From assembly GCF_026626665.1 (NCBI RefSeq), contig NZ_JAPNKE010000002.1, positions 7,789,168 to 7,853,167 of the forward strand: a stretch of DNA of 64,000 bases, written 5' to 3'. The DNA is from Nannocystis pusilla. GTDB taxonomy: Bacteria > Myxococcota_A > Polyangia > Nannocystales > Nannocystaceae. Shown piece by piece: positions 57,238 through 64,000 of the stretch (position 1 is the stretch's first letter; each line of letters begins with the position of its first letter). The notes under the pieces were generated by a model, which saw nothing but the letters and a program-made list of their open reading frames with translations, ran no database searches and was not told the origin of the DNA. Both the position numbers and the translations under genes were made by a program.

Positions 57238-59211
57238 TTAGAATGCTTCACCGAGCCCGAAGTGCACGGCCCAGATCTTCTGGTCGCGGGCGTATTCGGT
57301 CTCGTTGAGGCGGAAGCCCACGTCCAGGCGGAACATGCCGATCGGCGTGTCGAGGCGGACACCGGGCCCAGCCGAGTAGTTGAATTGTTTCAGCGCGAAT
57401 TGATTGACCCCGGCGCGCACGTCGCCGCCGTCGACGAAGGCGACGAAGCTGAGCATCTCGGTGGCCCGGATGCGCGCCTCGATGTTGGCGAGGATCATGG
57501 TGTTGCCGCCCACGGGGATGCCGCGACAATCGGCCTCGCCGGGCACGCAGCCGTCGGGGAACACCTGCGGCGACAGCCGCCGCAGGCCCCAGCCGCGCAC
57601 GGTGTCGGCGCCGCCGAGGTAGAAGCGCATGTCGATCGGCGCGCCGCCCCGGGGGCCCCACGGCACGATCCACCCCATCTCGAAGCGGCCCGCGAAGGTG
57701 ATGCGCCAGTGCGGCGTCCAGTACAGGCGGATGCTGGGGCGCACGCGATGCGCGCTGAAGTCGCCGCCCAGGCCCATGATGTCGTAGACGACCCCGAGGA
57801 TCGCGCCGTTCTTCGGCCGCAGCACCGAGTCGGTGAGGTAGATGCGCAGCGACGGCTCGAGGTAGCTGAGCGTGTACGGGTCGCGGAAGTCGAGCCCGAG
57901 GATCGAGTCCTGGCCCTTGAGGGTCGGCGACACGTTGAAGAAGTCGACGAAGCGGAAGTTGTAGGCGAGCTCGGCCTCGACGAAGCGGCTGAAGAAGCGC
58001 GACAGGCCGGCCCGCATGGTCGGGCTGTAGAACTGGTAGCCCTCCCAGATCCCGAGCTCGAACGCCGGCGACAGCGACGCCACCGTGCGCTTCTCGATCA
58101 GCCCCTTCTGCCGCAGCGTCGGCTCGAACTTGACGATCGGCCCGTGCTCCTGCGGGTTGAACATGCTCGGCAGCTCGGCGTAGCCGGCGCGCGCGCGCAG
58201 GTCGAAGCGGGTCAGGTTTTTAAAGAGGTTCTTGTGGGTGTAGAGCAGGCTGCCGCGCTGCTCCCAGCGCACCGGGTCGAGGCCGAAGCCGGCGCCGAGC
58301 TTGATCGACTGCGGCTTGGCCGGGCGCGCCTTGACGACCAGGTCGATCGTCCCCGGCTTCGACTCCGACGGCTTCTCTTCGATCGTGACGGTGTCGAACA
58401 CCTCGAGGCCGTAGGTCGCCGCCTCGACCTTCTTCACCAGCTTCGGCGAGTACGGCTTGCCGGGCGCGTAGTCGGACTCGTTGCGGACGTACTTCTCGGG
58501 CACGTTGCCGAGGCCTTCGAAGCGGATCTCGCCGATCTTGTAGTACGGGCCGGGGCGGATCTCGAAGCGCACGGTGGCGCCGACGCCGGGCATCACCTCG
58601 GCCGACTCGCGCACCTCCGCCTTCGCGTAGCCGGCGTCGCGCAGCGTCTCGAGCAGCTGCTCGGTCGAGCGGTTCAGCTTCGGCACCTCGAACGCGCTCT
58701 CGGTCTGGAGCGCGATCCGCTTGCGCAGCGCGTCCTCGCCGACCCGCGGGTCGCCGACGGCGACGCCGGGGCGACCGGCCGGGAACGTCAGCTCGATCTT
58801 CTTGACCAGCGTCGGCTCGCCCTCGCGGACGACCACCTTGATGGTCGCCTTGCCCGGGCGGCGCTCACCCGGCGTGCGGGTGAACAGGCGCACGCGCCCG
58901 GCCTTCACCACCGGGGTGATCGACACCACCTCGGCGTCGTAGTAGCCGTGGGCCTTGTAGACCTCGACGATGCGCTTGGCGTCGACCGGGATGTTGGCGG
59001 GCAGGAACGCGTAGCGGTCCTTCCACGGCAGGATCGACGTCTCCCCCATGTGCAGGTACGCCAGCAGCTCCTTCTCCGGGAACCGCTCGACCCCGACGAA
59101 CTGAACGTCCTTGATGTAGGCGTCGGACCCGCGGACGTCGTCGAGCTTGCTCGAGCAGCCGACGAGGACCGCGAGCACCAGTCCGAAGAGACATGTCCAC
59201 AGCGGGCGCAT
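57238..59211 (-). CDS. tamA: Omp85-family outer-membrane protein TamA-like, with lipoprotein-type N-terminus
   Basis: 657 aa. POTRA-type repeats in the first 330 residues (YIKDVQFVGVERFPEKELLA, PTLVKKIELTFPAGRPG, YYKIGEIRFEGLGNVPEKYV) and a C-terminal 16-strand Omp85 barrel (FDLRARAGYAELPSMFNP, FYLGGADTVRGWGLRRLSP with the conserved VRG-WG/Y loop). Works with TamB. Unusually the N-terminus MRPLWTCLFGLVLAVLVGC reads as a lipobox LVGC rather than a plain signal peptide. ATG 59211 has CATAGT nine bases upstream. Frame intact. Confidence 0.9.
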   Translation of the reverse strand: MRPLWTCLFGLVLAVLVGCSSKLDDVRGSDAYIKDVQFVGVERFPEKELLAYLHMGETSILPWKDRYAFLPANIPVDAKRIVEVYKAHGYYDAEVVSITPVVKAGRVRLFTRTPGERRPGKATIKVVVREGEPTLVKKIELTFPAGRPGVAVGDPRVGEDALRKRIALQTESAFEVPKLNRSTEQLLETLRDAGYAKAEVRESAEVMPGVGATVRFEIRPGPYYKIGEIRFEGLGNVPEKYVRNESDYAPGKPYSPKLVKKVEAATYGLEVFDTVTIEEKPSESKPGTIDLVVKARPAKPQSIKLGAGFGLDPVRWEQRGSLLYTHKNLFKNLTRFDLRARAGYAELPSMFNPQEHGPIVKFEPTLRQKGLIEKRTVASLSPAFELGIWEGYQFYSPTMRAGLSRFFSRFVEAELAYNFRFVDFFNVSPTLKGQDSILGLDFRDPYTLSYLEPSLRIYLTDSVLRPKNGAILGVVYDIMGLGGDFSAHRVRPSIRLYWTPHWRITFAGRFEMGWIVPWGPRGGAPIDMRFYLGGADTVRGWGLRRLSPQVFPDGCVPGEADCRGIPVGGNTMILANIEARIRATEMLSFVAFVDGGDVRAGVNQFALKQFNYSAGPGVRLDTPIGMFRLDVGFRLNETEYARDQKIWAVHFGLGEAF

Positions 59212-59381
59212 GACGCGCGAACTATGATCTCGACCGGCCTCAGGGGCCACGCGCGCGGGCGCAAGATTCCTCGCGCGGGCCGTCCTCCAGCCGTTTTGAG
59301 GCTGTCCGGCCGCGCTGCCGCGCAAAGTCCGCGAACGGACGACGTCCGCGCCGACGCGATCATGACATGCCTGCAACAACA

Positions 59382-59395
59382 TGCCCCTTCGGACA
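59382..59395. repeat. Variant palindrome TGCCC-N4-GGACA
   Basis: CATGCCC-CTTC-GGACATG, one mismatch, in the divergent region between tamA and the YihY gene. Confidence 0.55.
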
Positions 59396-59492
59396 TGTGT
59401 TCGCCGACGCCCCTCTACACCCCCGCTCTGCGCTTCGCTGGCCGCGCCCGGCGATCCGGATCAAGATCGCCGGGCAAGCCGGAGAAGCCGCC

Positions 59493-60392
59493 ATGCGAAC
59501 ACTGCGGAAGATCTTCCTGTTGCTCAAGGACGCGGGGCTCGAGTTTTCGCGCGAGGACCCGTTCACGCAGGCGGGCGCGCTGTCCTACTATACGATGCTG
59601 TCGCTGGCGCCGTTCCTGCTGCTGCTGGTGGCGATCGTCGGCCTTATCTACGGCGAGGAGGCCGCGCGCGGCGAGGTCGTCGACCGGCTCGAGCACCTCA
59701 TCGGCGGAGAGGCCGCCGGGCTGGCGCAGGACATCCTCGCCCACGCGCACAAGGCCGGCGGCGGGTGGCTGTCGGCGATCATCAGCGGCGTGGTGATGTT
59801 GGTCGGCGCGACCACGGCCTTCGGGCAGTTGCAGTCGGCGCTCGATCACATCTGGGGCGCCGCCCCGAGCCAGACCGGCTGGCGCAACACCGTGCGCGGG
59901 CGCCTCCTCGGCCTCGTCCTCATCCTCGCCCTCGGCGCCGCGGTCGTCGCCCTGCTGGTGGCCGGCTCGATCGTCTCCGGCCTGTCGTCGATGCCCGGCG
60001 TCGAAGGCCTCGGGTGGTTCTGGCGGCTCGTCGACCTCGGCGTCTCGCTGACGGTGATGACCGGCGTGTTCGCGCTGCTGTTCAAGCTGTTGCCGAACGC
60101 CGAGGTCCGCTGGCGCGAGGTGGCCATCGGCGCCGCCACCACCTCGCTGCTGTTCACCGTCGGCCAGTGGGGGCTCGGCGTCTACCTCGGCCGCGCCGCC
60201 GTCGGCTCGGCCTACGGCGCGGCCGGCTCGGTGGTCGTGCTGATGGCGTGGGTCTACTACTCGTCGCTCATCGTCCTGTTCGGCGCCGAGATCACGCAGG
60301 TCCACGCGCGGCGCTCCGGTCGCGCGATCGTCTCGCACGGGAAGCAGGAGGTGCGCCAGGTCCCGGCCGGCGCCGCGACCTCGCATTCGTGA
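59493..60392 (+). CDS. YihY/BrkB-family inner-membrane protein
   Basis: 299 aa with six membrane helices. DPFTQAGALSYYTMLSLAPF and GATTAFGQLQSALDHIW, then GSVVVLMAWVYYSSLIVLFG near the end, all diagnostic of the family once misnamed ribonuclease BN. Biochemical role unknown. GGAGAAG lies before ATG 59493. Confidence 0.92.
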   Translation: MRTLRKIFLLLKDAGLEFSREDPFTQAGALSYYTMLSLAPFLLLLVAIVGLIYGEEAARGEVVDRLEHLIGGEAAGLAQDILAHAHKAGGGWLSAIISGVVMLVGATTAFGQLQSALDHIWGAAPSQTGWRNTVRGRLLGLVLILALGAAVVALLVAGSIVSGLSSMPGVEGLGWFWRLVDLGVSLTVMTGVFALLFKLLPNAEVRWREVAIGAATTSLLFTVGQWGLGVYLGRAAVGSAYGAAGSVVVLMAWVYYSSLIVLFGAEITQVHARRSGRAIVSHGKQEVRQVPAGAATSHS

Positions 60393-60408
60393 TCGGTAGC
60401 ATCGGCGG

Positions 60409-61464
<1,056 letters not shown>

Positions 61465-61545
61465 CCGGCCACCCCGGCGCCCGTGAGCTCGCCCAGCTCG
61501 GCGCGCGCGCCGGCTTCCGTTACTCTCCGCCCCCGCCGCCGAGCC

Positions 61546-61911
61546 ATGGACATTTTTAAACAGTTCCGCTTCGAGGCCGCCCACCGCCTGCCGAACGTGC
61601 CCGCGAACCACAAGTGCGCGCGCCTCCACGGCCACTCGTTCATGATCGAGATCCACGTGACCGGCCCGGTCGGCGAGACGAGCGGTTGGGTCGTCGACTT
61701 CGCCGACATCGGCGCCGCCTGGCAGCCGCTGCACGCGCTGCTCGACCACAACTATCTCAACGAGGTCGAGGGCCTCGAGAACCCGACCAGCGAGCTGCTG
61801 GCCCGGTGGATCTGGCGCCGCATGCTGCCCGCCCTGCCCGGCCTGTCGCAGGTCGTGGTCCGCGAGACCTGCACCTCCGGCTGCATCTACCGCGGCGAAG
61901 ACGAGCGCTGA
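61546..61911 (+). CDS. queD: 6-carboxy-5,6,7,8-tetrahydropterin synthase
   Basis: 121 aa. Second step of queuosine/deazapurine biosynthesis. Zinc His triad in FEAAHRLP and ARLHGHSFMIEIH, with WVVDFADIG, LDHNYLNEVEGLENPTSELL and the C-terminal Glu of VVRETCTSGCIYRG. Catalytic Cys is seen in NHKCARLHGH. Complete. Its last 57 bases recur in degenerate form 93 bases further on. Confidence 0.93.
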   Translation: MDIFKQFRFEAAHRLPNVPANHKCARLHGHSFMIEIHVTGPVGETSGWVVDFADIGAAWQPLHALLDHNYLNEVEGLENPTSELLARWIWRRMLPALPGLSQVVVRETCTSGCIYRGEDER

Positions 61912-62027
61912 GCCTTTTCCTGCGCGCGCATCGTCGGCCCGCAGGTCGTGGCTCGCGAGGCCTGCGCCTCCGCCCGCGTCGAACCGCGAAGACGAACGCC
62001 AGGCGCTCCGACGGTGACATGCGCTGC

Positions 62028-62041
62028 TGTCTGATGAGACA
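62028..62041. repeat. TGTCT-N4-AGACA palindrome
   Basis: Perfect compensated stem, loop GATG, identical to the copy at 4801. Confidence 0.8.
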
Positions 62042-62197
62042 TGGCGCATAGGCCATGCCCCTCAGGCCAGGTCTTCCGGCGACGTTCGCGGCGCCCCCCG
62101 CCACGCCGACCGAGGGACGCTGCCCTCGTGCCGCCGCTGCGGGAGCTCGCGCTTCGCGGCACGGGATGGCGCGCTCATGCATCGGGCCACGAAGACA

Positions 62198-62211
62198 TGT
62201 CTCTTCGGACA
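62198..62211. repeat. TGTCT-N4-GGACA palindrome
   Basis: ACATGTCT-CTTC-GGACATGT, eight-base arms with one G/T pair, 150 bases upstream of the ArsR gene. Confidence 0.75.
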
Positions 62212-62352
62212 TGTCGCGTCGCTGCCGGCCGTCCCGATCACGATCTGACCGCCGGTCATAAGCCGCTTCCCGTGCTCGGCATCGACGCCCCGCGCATTCT
62301 CCGCAGCGCGCCCGATGGCTGCAAAGCGGCTTGACGCGCCATGAGTTCGTTG

Positions 62353-62358
62353 TAACTT
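62353..62358 (+). promoter_or_regulatory. -10 element TAACTT of the arsR-AHSA1 operon
   Basis: Ends seven bases before GTG 62366. Confidence 0.45.
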
Positions 62359-62365
62359 ACCGTTC

Positions 62366-62707
62366 GTGCCGACTTACCAAACCAACCCCTGGGACGCGCT
62401 GGGCGACCCGAGTCGGCGGGTGATCTTCGAGCGTCTTGCGGACCGGCCCCACTCCGTGGGCGAGCTGGCCGACAAGCTGCCGATCAGTCGCCCGGCGGTC
62501 TCGCAGCACCTGCGCGTCCTCAAGGAGGCCGGGCTCGTGGTGTACCGCGCCGAGGGCACGCGGCGCGTCTACACGATCCACACCGCGGGCATCGCCCGCC
62601 TGCGCGCCGACCTCGACCGCTTCTGGATGCTCGCGTTGTCGGCGTTCAAGCAGGCGGCCGAGGCCGACGAGCCCGGCCACCACGACGACGACAAGGAAGC
62701 GCCATGA
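62366..62707 (+). CDS. ArsR-family winged-helix repressor
   Basis: 113 aa. WDALGDPSRRVIFERLADRP, SVGELADKLPISRPAVSQHL, RVLKEAGLVVYRAEGTRRVY: the usual metalloregulator-like wHTH without metal-binding Cys, as in SRPBCC-linked members. Stop overlaps the next start (ATGA), so it is coupled to and probably controls the AHSA1 gene and itself. GTG 62366 chosen; the HTH starts soon after. Confidence 0.92.
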   Translation: MPTYQTNPWDALGDPSRRVIFERLADRPHSVGELADKLPISRPAVSQHLRVLKEAGLVVYRAEGTRRVYTIHTAGIARLRADLDRFWMLALSAFKQAAEADEPGHHDDDKEAP

Positions 62708-63198
62708 ACCAACCGATCCCCGTCCCCCAGAGCCAGAGCCTGCTCGTCTCCAAGTCCATCCACGTCGCCACCACCCCCGAGCGAGCGTTCCGCGTGTTCA
62801 CCGAGCAGCTCGGCACCTGGTGGCCGCTCGTCAGCCACCACATCGGCCAGGTCGCGGCCGTCACCGCCGTGGTCGAGCCGTTCGCCGGCGGCCGCTGGTT
62901 CGAGCGCGGGGTCGACGGCACCGAGTGTCTCTGGGGACATGTGAAGGTGTGGCAGCCGCCCGGTCGCCTGGTCCTCTCGTGGGAGCTCAACTGCCAGTGG
63001 GCCTACGACCCCGGCCAGCAGACCGAGGTCGAGGTCCGCTTCATCCCCGAGGGCGACGGCACCCGCGTCGAGCTCGAGCATCGCCTGCTCGAGCGCTACG
63101 GCGATAAGGCCGAGCAGATGGCCGCGGCGCTCGGCGGCGAAGGCGGCTGGGGCAACATCCTCGCGCTGTTCGGGCGCACCGCCGAAGCCGCCGCCTGA
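62704..63198 (+). CDS. SRPBCC/AHSA1 (activator of Hsp90 ATPase homolog-like) protein
   Basis: 164 aa. VSKSIHVATTPERAFRVFTE, WWPLVSHHIGQ, VVEPFAGGRWFERGVDGTEC and LVLSWELNCQWAYDPGQQTE, ending in the long amphipathic helix. Ligand unknown. The usual E-W-G-R-V of this family reads CLWGHV here because a TGTCT-CTGG-GGACA palindrome overlies it without changing length. Confidence 0.92.
   Translation: MNQPIPVPQSQSLLVSKSIHVATTPERAFRVFTEQLGTWWPLVSHHIGQVAAVTAVVEPFAGGRWFERGVDGTECLWGHVKVWQPPGRLVLSWELNCQWAYDPGQQTEVEVRFIPEGDGTRVELEHRLLERYGDKAEQMAAALGGEGGWGNILALFGRTAEAAA
62926..62939. repeat. TGTCT-N4-GGACA palindrome in AHSA1 gene
   Basis: In frame, coding C-L-W-G-H inside a conserved strand of the SRPBCC fold. 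Confidence 0.75.
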
Positions 63199-63211
63199 GC
63201 GCGAGGCCGCA

Positions 63212-64000
63212 TCAGGGCCGTATCGTGAAGCGGAACACCAGGTCGCTCGGCTCGTCGACGAGGCAGATCACCGGCTCGTCGCGGCACACGCCGTTCATGC
63301 AGGCGAGCGCCTCGCACTGAAAGTTGTCGACGCACGCCTCCCCGGCGAGGCGTCGCGGCGCGCACACGCCGGCGTCGCAGAACAGCCCGAACTCGCACGC
63401 CGTGGGATCGTCGGCGCAGGCCTCTCCCGCGCCGACCTCCGGCACGCACGTGTCGGATTCGACGCTGCACGTCAGACCCTCGGCGCACTCGCCCAGCTCG
63501 TTGCCGTTGTCCTCCGCGCAGGTCTGGCCGACCTGCATGGTCGGCAGCTCGCCGAAAGTCATGCAGGTGAAGGTGTCGAGGATGTCGCAAGACTCGTCAG
63601 CCGCGGCGCAGGAGTCGGCGTAGGCGGCCACGTCGGTGTCCAGATCGGGGCACGCTCCGCCGCTCGGCACGTCGCCGCGGAACACCTCGCAGCGCCCGCC
63701 ACACTGCGAAAACGGCTCATAAAATCCGGACTCGAGGCCGCATCCGCGCCGATACACCGCGCTGGCGAGGATCTGCAGCGCGCACGCGGGGTCGTACTCC
63801 CATGAATGGTCCCGCGCGTACCTCTGCACCGCCTCGAACTTGGGTCGCAGCCTCACCACGCAGTCCACCCCGCCGCCGCAGCCGCACGCGGCCTTCTGGG
63901 CGCAGACCGCCGCGGTGAATCGGGCGGCGAACTCTCCCTCGGCGATCGTCGGGACCGCCGGACACATCGGCGGCTCGTCGCCCGCTCTCTCCGCGGACCT
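63212..64000 (-). CDS. Cys-rich secreted protein, 5' end beyond window
   Basis: At least 251 aa on the minus strand, open to the right edge with more in-frame codons before the ATG at 63967, so the signal peptide probably lies outside. About 26 Cys in EGF/defensin-like spacing: QKAACGCGGGVDCVVRLRP, CGLESGFYEPFSQCGGRCEV, GQTCAEDNGNELGECAEGL, TCSVESDTCVPEVGAGEAC, CEFGLFCDAGVCAPRRLAG. Such modules are common in exported myxobacterial proteins. No enzyme motif seen. Confidence 0.7.
   Translation of the reverse strand, partial: RSAERAGDEPPMCPAVPTIAEGEFAARFTAAVCAQKAACGCGGGVDCVVRLRPKFEAVQRYARDHSWEYDPACALQILASAVYRRGCGLESGFYEPFSQCGGRCEVFRGDVPSGGACPDLDTDVAAYADSCAAADESCDILDTFTCMTFGELPTMQVGQTCAEDNGNELGECAEGLTCSVESDTCVPEVGAGEACADDPTACEFGLFCDAGVCAPRRLAGEACVDNFQCEALACMNGVCRDEPVICLVDEPSDLVFRFTIRP

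Larger units (their letters stand above)
61912..62365. other. Intergenic region with gene-tail copy and palindromes
   Basis: 61942-61998 is a degenerate copy of the queD 3' end (61849-61905): CAGGTCGTGG, CGCGAGRCCTGCRCCTCCG and GAAGACGARCGC are shared. Palindromes at 62028 and 62198. No gene seen. Confidence 0.65.

Overview
The window is about 64 kb of very GC-rich bacterial chromosome. Several traits point to a myxobacterium, most likely of the Nannocystineae: secreted lipoproteins whose lipobox is followed by Thr/Ser/Asp/Gly-rich linkers, Cys-rich secreted proteins, an IgGFc-binding-type surface protein, a class II histone deacetylase, a WGR protein with a histone-H1-like tail, and start codons that sit 6-10 bases behind a TAnnnT -10 element (leaderless or short-leader transcripts). 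The placement is an inference; there is no rRNA or other phylogenetic marker here.

Layout. 1-4.7 kb: an unfinished acidic ORF with a trinucleotide repeat, a SiaC/DUF1987 gene, a WGR/beta-propeller protein, an EamA permease and an SRPBCC protein. 4.9-6.7 kb: two tandem paralogous lipoproteins. 6.8-12.0 kb: an RND efflux operon (acrB-acrA order on the minus strand) divergent from its TetR-type regulator. 12.1-20 kb: quinone oxidoreductase and dusA, lipoproteins, a stand-alone LigD polymerase domain, an A-type Fe-S carrier and glcD. 20-24.5 kb: a divergent toxin/antitoxin-like pair, gap, and a lipoprotein followed by degenerate copies of its own 3' end. 24.5-26.05 kb: an intact IS630-type element sitting in the stop codon of a small gene. 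27-32.7 kb: surface polysaccharide genes (wecA, wecB / wecC, heparinase-like). 32.7-40 kb: nitroreductase, site-2 protease, TIGR03790-like lipoprotein, DUF2804-like protein and a large beta-propeller/di-haem cytochrome. 40.2-47 kb: an AAA-type ATPase followed by two tandem cation/proton antiporters fused to universal-stress domains. 47-50.2 kb: IgGFc-type lipoprotein, DUF1328 and CsbD stress proteins. 50.4-52.2 kb: an intact IS1380-type element. 52.2-59.2 kb: tamB and tamA (outer-membrane translocation module). 59.5-64 kb: YihY, histone deacetylase, queD, ArsR-AHSA1 pair and a Cys-rich secreted protein running off the right edge.

The most striking feature is not a gene. A short palindrome, TGTCY-N4-RGACA with a loop of exactly four variable bases, occurs 33 times (plus about nine degenerate copies) in these 64 kb; chance at this base composition predicts about a tenth of a copy. 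Most copies lie between genes, often between convergent gene ends and in clusters of two or three; thirteen lie in frame inside real genes, and one lies inside the IS1380 element. Compensatory stem changes (TGTCC/GGACA and TGTCT/AGACA) suggest the pairing matters.

About fifteen genes carry a single-base frame disruption, mostly a missing base in a short homopolymer. The simplest reading is uncorrected long-read assembly error rather than a decaying genome, so those genes are annotated as whole genes with the break noted.
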